Shown: piece by piece, positions 1 to 13,733 of the stretch
Position numbering within the stretch: position 1 is the stretch's first letter
How the letters are laid out: each line of letters begins with the position of its first letter
Assembly (NCBI RefSeq): GCF_900156865.1
Contig: NZ_LT732529.1
Span: forward strand, 3,686,356-3,750,355
DNA: 64,000 nt
Reading direction: 5' to 3'
Source: Litchfieldia sinesaloumensis
GTDB lineage: Bacteria > Bacillota > Bacilli > Bacillales > Bacillaceae_L
Program-made: the position numbers and the translations under genes
Notes under the pieces: model-generated
The model's input: only the letters and a program-made list of their open reading frames with translations
Told to the model about the DNA's origin: nothing
Database searches by the model: none

Positions 1-2595
<2,595 letters not shown>

Positions 2596-2602
2596 AAAAA
2601 AG

Positions 2603-2722
2603 AAAAGCGTAGGCGACTGTACTGCCTCGACAAGCGCTGGAACTTCTGACCGAAAAGTCGATAGACTTTGACAGAAGAAGTGAAGCGACCTCGAGAGGCT
2701 AGGAGCCGGAGCTAGACAAATG
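2603..2722 (-). repeat. Dispersed Bacillaceae-type intergenic repeat in the 23S-5S spacer
   Basis: Read on the minus strand this spacer begins TTGTCTAGCTCCGGCTCC and ends CGCCTACGCTTTTC. That is the general pattern of a ~100-130 bp repeat I recall as common between genes in Bacillaceae (TGTCTAGCTCCAGCGCC ... GCGCTTTTC). An internal stem-loop is visible (GACCGAAAAGTCGATAGACT region). It sits in the transcribed spacer of the rRNA operon. Diverged relatives may be the elements at 9546-9645 and 15542-15656. Confidence 0.5.
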
Positions 2723-2778
2723 ACTTCATGAATGTGCGTACGTTATCTAGTTTTGAAGGAATGAATCCTTCATAATAG

Positions 2779-2894
<116 letters not shown>

Positions 2895-2900
2895 ACTGGA

Positions 2901-2931
2901 AAAGATCAACCGATATGGTTGGTCTTTTTTT
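2901..2931 (+). terminator. Terminator of the rRNA operon
   Basis: GATCAACC and GGTTGGTC form an 8-bp stem around GATAT, followed by an unbroken run of T. This ends the 16S-23S-5S transcript. Confidence 0.9.
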
Positions 2932-3113
2932 GTGAGGAAAACCGGAGGTTTTAGAAATCTTTAAAATAGGTACAGAAAGAAATCGATGAATGGCGGGTTT
3001 CGAGGAGCAAAGAGTTCAAGGAAGTAAGTGAGCGACAACCGGAATGTACAATGTACATGAGGATTGGAGGGAGTGCAGCTGACGCAGAAATCTGCCGCTC
3101 ATCGGAAGCCGCC
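2932..3113 (+). other. Non-coding spacer between the intact and decayed 5S copies
   Basis: The first ~25 nt (GAAAACCGGAGGTTTT) reappear after the second 5S-terminator copy at about 3229-3248, so the duplicated unit extends past the terminator. The middle is GC-richer than the flanks and contains the near-palindrome ATGTACAATGTACAT at about 3044-3058. I see no gene in it. It resembles rRNA-associated spacer DNA of bacilli, but this is recollection only. Confidence 0.45.
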
Positions 3114-3194
3114 GACCGAACACGGAAGTTAAGCTTCTGCGCCGATGGTAGTTGGGGCATTGCCCCTGTGAGAGTAGGACGTCGATAGGCACTG
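3114..3194 (+). pseudogene. Truncated second 5S rRNA copy
   Basis: From CCGAACACGGAAGTTAAGC to GACGTCGATAGGC this repeats the 3' two-thirds of the intact 5S gene. The first ~38 nt are missing, TCA is lost from the CTTCTCAGCGCC stretch, and loop bases differ (GGGGCATTGCCCC instead of GGGACTTTGTCCC). Without its 5' strand the closing helix cannot form, so it is not a functional 5S. The terminator and ~20 nt beyond it are duplicated too, which points to unequal recombination or loss of a neighbouring rRNA operon. Confidence 0.85.
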
Positions 3195-3195
3195 G

Positions 3196-3228
3196 AAAAG
3201 ATCAACCGATATGGTTGGTCTTTTTTTG
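3196..3228 (+). terminator. Duplicated rRNA terminator after the 5S remnant
   Basis: The stem GATCAACC-GATAT-GGTTGGTC plus T run is identical to the terminator of the intact 5S gene at 2901. Confidence 0.85.
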
Positions 3229-3258
3229 AAGAAAACCGGAGGTTTTGAAGTATCTATA

Positions 3259-3624
3259 GTGCATGCATTTGGAAATATCTTGGGAACACTGGCCCAGTAA
3301 ACTACGAAATAAGGTACGCACTTGGAAGAAACTAGGGAATAGCAAACCCACAAACCAGAAATACAGGTATACACTTGGAAGAATATAGGTGACAGTGAAC
3401 CCGCAACCCACGAAATTAGGCATGCCCTTGGAAGAAAATAGGCAACACCGATCCCGCAACCCACCAAAATAAAACACTCACTTCGAAAATAAAGACAACA
3501 TCAAACCCGCAAGCTCAATAAAAAAATTATGTACTAGAAAAAATACGGAAGATACCACTTACCCATACCTACAAAAGAAGCACAAAAACATAAAATTTTC
3601 ATTGGAAACCACAAACCCACCAAA
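3259..3624 (+). repeat. Decaying ~53-bp tandem repeat array
   Basis: A unit of about 53 bp recurs head to tail. The core TTGGAA begins at 3269, 3322, 3375 and 3428 (exact 53-bp steps), then degenerates as TTCGAA at 3482 and TAGAAA at 3535, with a last relic TTGGAA at 3602. A typical unit reads roughly GTATACACTTGGAAGAATA then TAGGTGACAGTGAACCCGC. Units are best matched in the middle and become A-rich to the right, as in an array no longer under selection. No open frame runs through it. It is not CRISPR-like because the units abut without unique spacers. Confidence 0.75.
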
Positions 3625-3966
3625 TCCACACATCAAACTCATCCGACAACTGATCTCAATCATCATACTAATTCTTAACGATATATCAATATTTCAATAT
3701 TTCAAATCTCAGCTATCCTTATATACTATAAACTCCCAGCAAAAGTATACTCTCACAGACCAATCTTTAATTTTAGTTAAATAGTCTATTATAAAAATGT
3801 CATATTACTAAGGCTAAAATACTATTCTAAAAAATGCGCGATAAGAAATCATAAATTTTGAGTCAAATCGTATAATTATAAAACACTATTTTTTTCTTTT
3901 TTAAAGGGGATTTAAATTACCTATCGAATATTTTAGTAATAGAAATAAAGAACGGGGGGATGTAAT
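3625..3966 (+). other. AT-rich gap before the MgtC-family gene
   Basis: Very AT-rich DNA without a credible gene. The open frame at 3602-3784 is low-complexity and lacks a ribosome-binding site. A TATAAT at about 3871 could be a -10 element for the next gene, but no -35 sits at the right distance. A purine-rich ribosome-binding site (GGGGGGA, about 3954) closes the gap. Confidence 0.5.
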
Positions 3967-4668
3967 TTGGAACAATTTATTGCATCGTTCCAAACCCAAG
4001 AATTTTTAACGATGTCAATTCGGATTTTTATGGCAGCGTTATTATGTGGGTTAGTTGGTTTAGAAAGAGAAGTACATAAACACCCTGCTGGGTTTCGTAC
4101 ACATTTATTGGTTGGAGTCGGATCTTGTTTAATGATGTTGATGTCAATTTACGGATTTCAACCATATTTAGAAATGAGCACAAATGTCCGATTTGACCCT
4201 GCCCGCATACCTTCATATGTGATCAGTGGCATTGGATTTTTAGGCGCCGGTACCATTCTAGTAAGAGATGCAACGGTTAGAGGTTTGACAACGGCTGCAT
4301 CTATATGGGTTGTTGCTGGCTTAGGATTAATTATTGGGCTAGGTATGTATGCTCCTGCCATTTTAACAACGATTGTCGTGTTACTTAGTTTAATCTTTCT
4401 TAACCGTTTTGAGGAATACTTTTTTAAGTCTACAAAAAGAAAAACAGTTCATATTATTATCAATGAGGATATTTCATCATTCTCATCCATAATAGGACTA
4501 TTTAAAGAAAAAGGCTTTCGAGTAAGGGATTTTAACATTAAGTATTCGAAAGACAAGATTAATAATAATTGCCAATATACTATAGATATTGAAGTAGCTA
4601 GTAAAGACGAACGGTTGCGACTATATGAGGAAATGTCAAAACATGAAATGGTACAAAAAATATTTTAA
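3967..4668 (+). CDS. MgtC/SapB family membrane protein
   Basis: A 233-residue protein starting at TTG behind a GGGGGGA ribosome-binding site. The first ~145 residues are hydrophobic with four or five membrane segments and carry the family signatures GLVGLEREVHKHPAGFRTH, SGIGFLGAGTILV and GLTTAASIW. The last ~75 residues form a soluble ACT-like tail. Family members influence Mg2+ homeostasis and, in pathogens, inhibit the F-type ATP synthase; the substrate here is unknown. The gene is absent from this position in the Bacillus gene order I know, stands alone between rRNA and ctsR, and is flanked by copies of the 53-bp repeat. Confidence 0.9.
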   Translation: MEQFIASFQTQEFLTMSIRIFMAALLCGLVGLEREVHKHPAGFRTHLLVGVGSCLMMLMSIYGFQPYLEMSTNVRFDPARIPSYVISGIGFLGAGTILVRDATVRGLTTAASIWVVAGLGLIIGLGMYAPAILTTIVVLLSLIFLNRFEEYFFKSTKRKTVHIIINEDISSFSSIIGLFKEKGFRVRDFNIKYSKDKINNNCQYTIDIEVASKDERLRLYEEMSKHEMVQKIF

Positions 4669-4685
4669 TTTAGCGTTTAGAGGTG

Positions 4686-4720
4686 TGCCTATGTTGGAAA
4701 GTATAGGATAGTGAGTACCT
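4686..4720 (+). repeat. Isolated copy of the 53-bp repeat unit
   Basis: TTGGAAAGTATAGGATAGTG at 4694 matches the array unit beginning at 3375 (TTGGAAGAATATAGGTGACA) apart from a few small gaps. A second TTGGAA starts at 4720. The copy lies just after the MgtC-family gene, so that gene is bracketed by the same repeat. Confidence 0.55.
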
Positions 4721-4760
4721 TGGAAATGATTGCCTACTTTCATCTAGAAGAACGTAATAG

Positions 4761-4789
4761 TTGAAAAATTAGTGCGGTCATTTTATATT
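4761..4789 (+). promoter_or_regulatory. Sigma-A promoter of the ctsR operon
   Basis: TTGAAA (-35, 4761) and TATATT (-10, 4784) are separated by 17 bp. The predicted start falls at the CtsR operator just downstream, so bound repressor would block transcription. Confidence 0.75.
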
Positions 4790-4797
4790 ATAACTAT

Positions 4798-4814
4798 AGT
4801 CAAATATAGTCAAA
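4798..4814 (+). promoter_or_regulatory. CtsR operator (heptad direct repeat)
   Basis: AGTCAAA-TAT-AGTCAAA is a match to the CtsR box, tandem (A/G)GTCAAA heptads spaced by three bases. A further partial heptad, GTCAAG, follows at 4815. This is the autoregulatory site of the ctsR-mcsA-mcsB-clpC operon. Confidence 0.92.
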
Positions 4815-4836
4815 GTCAAGGCGAGGTGTGGTCATA

Positions 4837-5298
4837 GTGAGGAATATATCCGATATCATCGAACATTATCTGAAAAGTGTTCTTGATACAAGTGATCGAG
4901 CTATTGTTGAAATTAAAAGAAGTGAGATTGCCGATAAATTTGAATGTGTCCCATCTCAAATTAACTATGTGATAAATACAAGATTTACTTTAGAAAGAGG
5001 CTATATAGTTGAGAGTAAACGTGGTGGTGGTGGGTACATTCGAATAATGAAGGTGAAAACGAATGATGACTCACAACTAATTAATCAACTAGTTCGTCTT
5101 ATAGATAAACGAATCTCACAGTCAAGTGCAGAAGATGTTATTTTACGTTTAGTTGAGGAGGATGTCATTTCGAAAAGAGAGGCGAAAATTATGCTGAGCG
5201 TGATTGACCGATCTGTTTTGTTTATTGATCTTCCTCACCGAGATGAGTTGAGGGCACGGATGTTAAAGGCAATGCTTACATCCCTCATGTATAGATAA
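4837..5298 (+). CDS. ctsR: CtsR, class III heat-shock repressor
   Basis: Repressor of clp genes, a winged-helix DNA-binding dimer; first gene of its own operon. The sequence RNISDIIEHYLKSVL at the N terminus, the wing with the tetra-glycine loop (SKRGGGGYIRI) and the C-terminal four-helix domain are all present. The GTG at 4837 is preferred because it gives the usual MxxNISDII start; an in-frame GTG at 4828 would add three residues. Length ~153 residues is normal. McsB and ClpC, encoded downstream, control its release and degradation. Confidence 0.95.
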   Translation: MRNISDIIEHYLKSVLDTSDRAIVEIKRSEIADKFECVPSQINYVINTRFTLERGYIVESKRGGGGYIRIMKVKTNDDSQLINQLVRLIDKRISQSSAEDVILRLVEEDVISKREAKIMLSVIDRSVLFIDLPHRDELRARMLKAMLTSLMYR

Positions 5299-5380
5299 TA
5301 ACTTACCTTTAGCCGCCCAGGCTAAATATAGTTTAAAGTGTCCGGCGTATGCCGTGATTTTTCAAAGGAAGGTGTTACCA

Positions 5381-5926
5381 ATGATATGCCAAGAATGCAA
5401 TCAGCGCCCGGCGACATTACATTTTACAAAAATAATTAATGGCGAAAAAACAGAAGTTCATATTTGTGAACATTGCGCTCATGAAAAAAGTGAGATGTTT
5501 ATGTTTCCAGGCACATCTGGCTTTTCGATAGATAACTTATTAGCAGGACTTCTTCAATTTGAACCACTTGCTGGTTCAAAGCAAAATGCATTTCAACAAA
5601 ATGAAATATTACAATGTGAGAACTGTAAAATGACTTTTCAACAGTTTGCAAAGGTAGGTCGATTCGGATGCTCGAATTGTTACCCAACTTTTGAGAAAAA
5701 GCTTACCCCCATTTTAAAACGACTGCATAGTGGCAATACACATCATGCAGGTAAAATTCCTAAGCGTATCGGAGGCACCTTCCATATTCGGAAAGAGATT
5801 GAACAATTAAAGCAAAAGATGCAGGAATATATTTCTTTAGAGGAATTTGAAAAGGCTGCGGATGTTCGTGACCATGTAAGAGCTTTAGAAAAAAAGCTAA
5901 TTGGTTACAAAGAGGGGGGTGTCTAG
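5381..5926 (+). CDS. mcsA: McsA, zinc-binding activator of McsB
   Basis: A 181-residue adaptor that activates the arginine kinase McsB and modulates CtsR. Four CxxC pairs are visible (CQEC, CEHC, CENC, CSNC) for zinc binding, and a C-terminal UVR domain (about residues 135-175, EEFEKAADVRDHVRALEKK). ATG 5381 follows AAAGGAAGG; upstream in-frame starts lack a site. Two small hairpins (TTTAGCC/GGCTAAA near 5308; CGGC-GTAT-GCCG near 5343) lie in the gap after ctsR. Confidence 0.95.
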   Translation: MICQECNQRPATLHFTKIINGEKTEVHICEHCAHEKSEMFMFPGTSGFSIDNLLAGLLQFEPLAGSKQNAFQQNEILQCENCKMTFQQFAKVGRFGCSNCYPTFEKKLTPILKRLHSGNTHHAGKIPKRIGGTFHIRKEIEQLKQKMQEYISLEEFEKAADVRDHVRALEKKLIGYKEGGV

Positions 5927-5929
5927 GCA

Positions 5930-7027
5930 ATGTCACTTGAGCATTTTATCAATCAAGCCTTAAGTGCTTGGATGAGTCAAGAGGGTCCGGATTCTGATAT
6001 TGTATTAAGTTCAAGGGTCAGGCTTGCTCGAAATTTGAAAAATGTTCCTTTCTCTACGGTTTATTCAAATGAAGAAGCTCAGCAAGTTGTTGATGTTTTC
6101 CAAAAAGGTTTTTCTGGGAAGAGCTTCCCCGCAATTGGAGAAATGGAATTATTAAAAATGGCTGAACTTCAGCCAGTAGAAAAAAGAGTACTTGTTGAAA
6201 AGCATTTAATAAGTCCCCATTTAGCTGAAGACTCTCCATTTGGTGCATGTTTATTATCTGAAAATGAAGAAGTAAGTATTATGATTAATGAAGAGGACCA
6301 TGTTCGAATACAATGTTTATTCCCGGGGTTACAATTATCGGAGGCATTGCAGGTTGCAAATAATTTAGATGATTGGATTGAAGAGCATGTAGATTATGCG
6401 TTTGATGAAACAAGAGGATACTTAACAAGTTGTCCGACGAATGTGGGGACTGGGTTACGTGCTTCGGTGATGATGCATTTGCCAGCACTGATTCTTACTC
6501 AACAAATGAGTCGCATTATACCGGCAATCAATCAACTTGGTCTTGTCGTAAGAGGGATTTACGGAGAAGGCAGTGAAGCACTAGGGAATATCTTTCAAAT
6601 TTCCAACCAGATTACACTAGGCAAAACCGAAGAAGACATTGTAGAAGATTTAAAGAGTGTAGTTGCACAGCTAATTGCACAAGAGCGTTCTGCTCGAGAA
6701 GCACTTATGAAGACCTCTAATATTCAGTTGGAAGATCGAGTATTTCGTTCTTATGGGGTTTTAGCTAATAGTAGGATCATTGAATCGAAGGAAGTGGCGA
6801 AATGTTTGTCTGACGTTCGATTAGGGATTGATCTAGGCTATATAAAAAATATATCAAGAAGTATTCTTAATGAACTTATGGTTTTGACTCAACCCGGATT
6901 CTTACAGGTATATGCGGGTGGGGCATTAAGACCAAATGAAAGGGACGTCAGAAGGGCGTCTATCATTCGAGAAAGATTGAAGCTAGAAAATAATAAGACT
7001 ACTGACATGGAGGGTGATGGGTTATGA
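5930..7027 (+). CDS. mcsB: McsB, protein-arginine kinase
   Basis: Phosphorylates arginine side chains, marking proteins for ClpCP and inactivating CtsR. The 365-residue protein has the guanido-phosphotransferase fold: [10 protein letters not shown] near residue 26, the conserved Cys in [15 protein letters not shown], and the basic [15 protein letters not shown] segment near the C terminus, which matches the phospho-arginine pocket region known in the family. It starts 3 nt after mcsA and its stop overlaps the clpC start. Confidence 0.96.
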   Translation: MSLEHFINQALSAWMSQEGPDSDIVLSSRVRLARNLKNVPFSTVYSNEEAQQVVDVFQKGFSGKSFPAIGEMELLKMAELQPVEKRVLVEKHLISPHLAEDSPFGACLLSENEEVSIMINEEDHVRIQCLFPGLQLSEALQVANNLDDWIEEHVDYAFDETRGYLTSCPTNVGTGLRASVMMHLPALILTQQMSRIIPAINQLGLVVRGIYGEGSEALGNIFQISNQITLGKTEEDIVEDLKSVVAQLIAQERSAREALMKTSNIQLEDRVFRSYGVLANSRIIESKEVAKCLSDVRLGIDLGYIKNISRSILNELMVLTQPGFLQVYAGGALRPNERDVRRASIIRERLKLENNKTTDMEGDGL

Positions 7028-9468
7028 TGTTTGGCAGATTTACTGAGCGCGCACAAAAGGTGTTAGCATTGGCTCAAGAGGAAGCTGTACGATTGGGACA
7101 TAACAATATTGGTACTGAACATGTATTATTAGGTCTTATACGAGAAGGCGAAGGAATCGCTGCAAAGGCCTTACTTGCATTAGGATTAGGTCCTGAAAAA
7201 ATACAAAAAGAGGTAGAGGCACTAATCGGAAGGGGCCAAGAAGGCTCACAGACCATCCACTACACACCGAGAGCAAAAAAGGTTATTGAACTATCAATGG
7301 ATGAGGCTCGAAAGCTCGGTCATTCCTATGTTGGAACAGAACATATCCTTCTTGGATTAATTCGTGAAGGCGAAGGTGTAGCAGCTCGAGTTCTAAATAA
7401 TCTTGGTGTTAGTCTAAATAAGGCACGCCAACAGGTTCTACAGCTATTAGGTAGTAATGAGTCTTCATCAGGGCATCATGGTGGAGGTTCTACGAATGCA
7501 AATACACCAACTCTTGATAGCTTAGCAAGAGATTTAACTGCAATTGCAAGAGAAGGAAGTCTTGATCCAGTAATTGGACGTAGTAAAGAAATCCAACGTG
7601 TAATTGAAGTACTAAGCCGTCGTACCAAAAACAACCCTGTGTTAATCGGAGAGCCTGGTGTAGGTAAAACGGCGATTGCAGAAGGGCTAGCTCAACAAAT
7701 AATAAATAATGAAGTGCCAGAAACACTTCGTGATAAGCGTGTAATGACCCTTGATATGGGGACTGTTGTTGCGGGTACAAAATACCGTGGAGAGTTTGAA
7801 GACCGCTTAAAAAAGGTAATGGATGAAATTCGCCAAGCAGGTAATATTATTTTATTTATTGATGAACTTCATACATTAATCGGTGCAGGTGGTGCAGAGG
7901 GTGCGATTGATGCGTCAAATATCCTAAAACCATCACTTGCCCGTGGAGAATTACAGTGTATTGGTGCAACAACACTAGATGAATATAGAAAGTATATTGA
8001 AAAGGATGCTGCATTAGAGCGACGTTTCCAACCGATTCAAGTAGATGAACCAACTGTTGAAGAATCTATTATGATCTTAAAAGGATTGCGTGACCGCTAT
8101 GAAGCACATCATAGAGTCTCCATTTCGGATGAGTCTATTGTTCAAGCTGTTAAGCTTTCCGATCGTTACATTTCCGATCGCTTTTTACCAGATAAGGCAA
8201 TTGATTTAATTGATGAAGCAGGCTCAAAAGTGCGTCTTCGTTCTTATACGGCGCCACCAAATTTAAAAGAATTAGAACAAAAGCTTGAAGAGGTTCGTAA
8301 GGAAAAGGATGCGGCAGTACAAAGTCAAGAGTTTGAAAAGGCAGCCTCTTTACGAGATTCTGAGCAACGTCTACGTGAACAGTTAGAAGAAACAAAGAAA
8401 AACTGGAAGGAAAAACAGGGTCAGGAGAATTCAGAAGTCACAGTTGAAGATATTGCTATGGTCGTATCAAGCTGGACGGGTGTCCCTGTATCTAAACTAG
8501 CACAAACAGAAGCTAATAAATTATTAAACATGGAAGAAATCCTTCACTCGCGTGTAATTGGTCAGGAAGAGGCAGTTAAAGCCGTTTCAAAGGCAGTAAG
8601 ACGTTCGCGCGCAGGGTTAAAAGATCCAAAGCGCCCAACGGGTTCATTTATTTTCCTTGGTCCAACTGGTGTTGGTAAGACGGAATTAGCTCGTGCGCTA
8701 GCCGAATCTATTTTTGGCGACGAGGATGCGATGATTCGTGTTGATATGTCAGAATACATGGAGAAGCACTCCACATCTAGATTAGTCGGTTCACCTCCAG
8801 GATATGTAGGGTATGAGGAAGGCGGACAGTTAACAGAAAAGGTGCGCCGCAAACCATATTCTGTCATCCTACTTGATGAAATTGAGAAAGCACACCCAGA
8901 TGTATTTAATATCCTACTTCAAGTTCTTGAAGATGGTCGTTTGACTGATTCTAAAGGCAGAACAGTTGATTTCCGTAATACGATATTAATTATGACTTCA
9001 AACGTTGGAGCTAGCACTTTAAAGAGAAATAAATATGTTGGATTCGCGCTCGAAGATGAAAAGCAAGACTACAAAAACATGAAGGATAAGGTTATGGAGG
9101 AATTGAAAAAGGCATTCCGTCCAGAATTCCTTAACCGTATCGATGAAATTATTGTCTTCCACTCGCTAGAGAAGAAGCATTTGAAAGAAATTGTAACACT
9201 TATGTCGGATCAGTTAACTAAACGTCTTCAGGAGCAAGACTTTGAACTAGAGTTAACTGAGGCTGCAAAAAATCAAATCGCAGAGGAAGGTTATGACCCT
9301 GAATATGGGGCACGTCCATTGCGTCGTGCGATTCAAAAACAAATTGAAGATCGATTATCTGAAGAACTGTTACGAGGGACGATAGAAAAAGGCAAGAAAA
9401 TCATAATGGATATCGAAAATGGAGAATTTGTTGTTCGTACGAGTGAAGCTAAAGAAACAGTGAAATAA
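7024..9468 (+). CDS. clpC: ClpC, AAA+ unfoldase of the ClpCP protease
   Basis: An 814-residue Hsp100 ATPase that unfolds substrates for ClpP. Two N-domain repeats (residues ~1-145, starting [14 protein letters not shown]), D1 with Walker A GEPGVGKT and Walker [10 protein letters not shown], the UVR-containing middle domain (~420-455) and D2 with [13 protein letters not shown] are all visible. It overlaps mcsB by 4 nt, indicating translational coupling. It is the last gene of the CtsR operon; a strong terminator follows. Confidence 0.98.
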   Translation: MMFGRFTERAQKVLALAQEEAVRLGHNNIGTEHVLLGLIREGEGIAAKALLALGLGPEKIQKEVEALIGRGQEGSQTIHYTPRAKKVIELSMDEARKLGHSYVGTEHILLGLIREGEGVAARVLNNLGVSLNKARQQVLQLLGSNESSSGHHGGGSTNANTPTLDSLARDLTAIAREGSLDPVIGRSKEIQRVIEVLSRRTKNNPVLIGEPGVGKTAIAEGLAQQIINNEVPETLRDKRVMTLDMGTVVAGTKYRGEFEDRLKKVMDEIRQAGNIILFIDELHTLIGAGGAEGAIDASNILKPSLARGELQCIGATTLDEYRKYIEKDAALERRFQPIQVDEPTVEESIMILKGLRDRYEAHHRVSISDESIVQAVKLSDRYISDRFLPDKAIDLIDEAGSKVRLRSYTAPPNLKELEQKLEEVRKEKDAAVQSQEFEKAASLRDSEQRLREQLEETKKNWKEKQGQENSEVTVEDIAMVVSSWTGVPVSKLAQTEANKLLNMEEILHSRVIGQEEAVKAVSKAVRRSRAGLKDPKRPTGSFIFLGPTGVGKTELARALAESIFGDEDAMIRVDMSEYMEKHSTSRLVGSPPGYVGYEEGGQLTEKVRRKPYSVILLDEIEKAHPDVFNILLQVLEDGRLTDSKGRTVDFRNTILIMTSNVGASTLKRNKYVGFALEDEKQDYKNMKDKVMEELKKAFRPEFLNRIDEIIVFHSLEKKHLKEIVTLMSDQLTKRLQEQDFELELTEAAKNQIAEEGYDPEYGARPLRRAIQKQIEDRLSEELLRGTIEKGKKIIMDIENGEFVVRTSEAKETVK

Positions 9469-9482
9469 TAGTTATGCAAGTG

Positions 9483-9530
9483 AAAAAGAGGTATACAACA
9501 AATAGTCACAGCGTGTATACCTCTTTTTTT
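9483..9530 (+). terminator. Terminator of the ctsR-clpC operon
   Basis: AAAGAGGTATACA and TGTATACCTCTTT form a 13-bp stem followed by a T run. It separates the heat-shock operon from radA. Confidence 0.92.
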
Positions 9531-9545
9531 AGACACTAATTAACT

Positions 9546-9645
9546 CTAGGTGCCCTCTGGCCTTGCATTAACTAATCGTTGCTAAGGGAAACATGCCTTT
9601 GGTCAGTGATTCACTTGTGCTTATCGATTAAGCTTGTGCGCCTAG
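9546..9645 (+). repeat. Intergenic element with inverted ends, upstream of radA
   Basis: About 100 bp bounded by CTAGGTGC and GCGCCTAG, nearly complementary ends. It resembles in layout the element at 15542-15656 and the rRNA-spacer element at 2603. It has no open frame of its own, though radA's frame stays open through it from a non-translated upstream start. Confidence 0.4.
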
Positions 9646-9674
9646 TGTTTTTAATTGAGAAAGGATTACTAATT

Positions 9675-11045
9675 ATGGCAAAAACTAAGACAAAATTCAC
9701 CTGTCAGTCCTGTGGGTATGAATCACCAAAATGGATGGGAAAATGTCCTGGATGTGGCGCGTGGAATTCATTAGTAGAAGAAACATTGAGTAAGCCTGCT
9801 AGAAAGGGAGCTTTTGCTCATTCAAGTCCTACAGTTCAGAGTAAACCTTCGCCTATCACTTCTATTGAATCAATAAATGAACCTAGAATGTATACAACAA
9901 ATAAAGAATTTAACCGTGTACTTGGCGGTGGCATTGTAAAAGGTTCGCTTGTCCTTATCGGTGGTGACCCTGGTATCGGAAAGTCTACCTTGCTGCTTCA
10001 AGTATCCTCTCAAATAGCTACACAAAACAAAGTTTTATATATTTCCGGTGAAGAATCCGTCAAACAAACAAAACTACGCTCTGACCGACTTGGTGTTTCA
10101 TCTGACCAATTATATGTATTAGCAGAGACAGACCTAGAATTTATTTCCCAGACAATTACCGAGTTAAAACCGTCATTTGTTGTTATAGATTCAATACAGA
10201 CAATTTATCACTCGGAAATTACGTCTGCCCCTGGAAGTGTTTCACAGGTACGGGAATGTACGGCTGAATTAATGAGGATAGCGAAAACTAATGGTATTGC
10301 TATTTTTATAGTTGGGCATGTAACGAAAGAGGGGAATATTGCAGGTCCGCGTCTGCTAGAACATATGGTTGATACAGTTTTATATTTTGAAGGGGAACGC
10401 CATCATACATATCGTATTCTGCGTGCAGTGAAGAACCGATTTGGATCTACAAACGAAATGGGTATTTTTGAAATGAAAGAGACTGGGTTGGAGGAGGTAG
10501 CAAACCCTTCTGAAATTTTCCTTGAGGAACGTTCAGCTGGTGCGGCAGGTTCAACGGTTGTTGCCTCAATGGAGGGAACACGACCTGTCCTTGTTGAAAT
10601 TCAGGCGCTCATTTCTCCAACGAGCTTTGGTAATCCTCGTCGTATGGCGACAGGAGTTGACCACAATCGAGTTTCTCTCTTGATGGCAGTATTAGAGAAA
10701 CGTGCAGGATTCCTTTTACAAAATCAGGATGCGTATTTGAAGGTTGCAGGCGGTGTAAAGCTCGACGAACCGGCTATTGATTTAGCAGTAGCGCTTAGCA
10801 TTGCTTCAAGTTTCAAAGACCAGTCGACAAATCCAACAGATATTATAATTGGTGAGGTTGGTTTAACAGGTGAGGTAAGACGAGTTTCACGAATCGAACA
10901 GCGAGTTCAAGAGGCAGCAAAGCTTGGATTTAAGAGGGTAATACTACCAGAGAGAAATTTAGGTGGTTGGACAGTTCCAAAGGAGATCGAAGTCATTGGC
11001 GTAAGTGATATTAGACAGGCCATTCAACATACATTAGGAAAATAA
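9675..11045 (+). CDS. radA: RadA, DNA branch-migration ATPase
   Basis: A RecA-like recombination helicase, 456 residues. It has an N-terminal C4 zinc finger ([18 protein letters not shown]), Walker [11 protein letters not shown], the RadA signature [11 protein letters not shown] and a C-terminal Lon-protease-like domain (~285 onward). ATG 9675 follows GAGAAAGGA and gives the standard length; a longer in-frame start at 9579 lies in the repeat element. In Bacillus the next gene is normally disA; here it is absent. Confidence 0.97.
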   Translation: MAKTKTKFTCQSCGYESPKWMGKCPGCGAWNSLVEETLSKPARKGAFAHSSPTVQSKPSPITSIESINEPRMYTTNKEFNRVLGGGIVKGSLVLIGGDPGIGKSTLLLQVSSQIATQNKVLYISGEESVKQTKLRSDRLGVSSDQLYVLAETDLEFISQTITELKPSFVVIDSIQTIYHSEITSAPGSVSQVRECTAELMRIAKTNGIAIFIVGHVTKEGNIAGPRLLEHMVDTVLYFEGERHHTYRILRAVKNRFGSTNEMGIFEMKETGLEEVANPSEIFLEERSAGAAGSTVVASMEGTRPVLVEIQALISPTSFGNPRRMATGVDHNRVSLLMAVLEKRAGFLLQNQDAYLKVAGGVKLDEPAIDLAVALSIASSFKDQSTNPTDIIIGEVGLTGEVRRVSRIEQRVQEAAKLGFKRVILPERNLGGWTVPKEIEVIGVSDIRQAIQHTLGK

Positions 11046-11297
11046 CCTAAAATAATGAAACATTCTTGATGCTTTATTCGTATAGTAACTATGGATAGAG
11101 TTGGACATTCCTATATGTTTGTATACTCGCAAGAAAATATTTTTTCTAGAACCAGTAATAATTTTATTAGATTTAAAAAATAATATATGAGTATCGCTTT
11201 ACACATCTGTGTCATTCTTTTTACATTTTAAAAAAGCTATTTAATGTAGGTTTCAATTGTTATAAAGTGTTTATAATGAATAGGAGGAGGTGAAGGA

Positions 11298-13102
<1,805 letters not shown>

Positions 13103-13180
13103 AAAAGTACAATGTGCCTGCTTGTCGCCAATGGCACCTGGAACTAGATAACAAAAAACTATTTAAAAGGGGGAAATCCA

Positions 13181-13663
13181 GTGTTTCGTATTGGACAAGG
13201 CTTTGATGTTCACCAATTGGTTGAAGGACGCCCGTTAATTATAGGTGGAATCACAATTCCTTATGAGAAAGGGCTTTTAGGACATTCTGATGCGGATGTA
13301 TTGCTACATACCGTTTCAGACGCGTGTCTCGGCGCAATTGGTGAAGGTGATATCGGCAAACATTTTCCGGATACTGACCCGAATTTTAAGGATGCTGATT
13401 CAGCAAAACTTCAACAACATGTTTGGGAATTAGTAAAGAAAAAAGGATACAAACTTGGTAATATAGACTGTACAATCATTGCCCAGATGCCCAAAATGGC
13501 ACCATATATTGAACAAATCAAGGCTCGTATTGCTGAATTAGTAGAAGCAGATCCTTCCCAGGTCAATGTGAAAGCAACAACGACAGAAAAGTTAGGTTTC
13601 ACCGGCCGAGGTGAGGGGATTGCTGCACAAGTAGCGGTGCTACTTGTAAAGGCTGATAACTAA
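13181..13663 (+). CDS. ispF: IspF, MECDP synthase
   Basis: Converts CDP-ME 2-phosphate into 2-C-methyl-D-erythritol 2,4-cyclodiphosphate in the MEP pathway. The 160-residue protein shows the metal-binding GFDVHQL and [10 protein letters not shown] motifs and the C-terminal [20 protein letters not shown] start behind AAGGGGG. The 78-bp ispD-ispF gap contains TGCCTGC..GGCACC-type inverted sequence that could be a short relic of the intergenic repeats. Confidence 0.96.
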   Translation: MFRIGQGFDVHQLVEGRPLIIGGITIPYEKGLLGHSDADVLLHTVSDACLGAIGEGDIGKHFPDTDPNFKDADSAKLQQHVWELVKKKGYKLGNIDCTIIAQMPKMAPYIEQIKARIAELVEADPSQVNVKATTTEKLGFTGRGEGIAAQVAVLLVKADN

Positions 13664-13733
13664 TTCTTTGCTAGTCACCGAAGTGGTGATAGAATAAATG
13701 ATACTAAGCGTTGGAGTAACGGAGGGTACATAA

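Noticed and set aside
3259-3624. Regular repeats that could suggest a CRISPR array
   Set aside because: The whole 53-bp unit repeats and abuts the next; there are no unique spacers, copies decay along the array and no cas genes are present.
3602-3784. Open frame of 60 codons in the AT-rich gap
   Set aside because: Low-complexity Asn/Ile/Ser-rich translation, no ribosome-binding site, starts inside the last repeat relic.
9579-9674. N-terminal extension of radA from an upstream start
   Set aside because: It lies in an intergenic repeat and lacks a ribosome-binding site; ATG 9675 gives the conserved start before the zinc finger.
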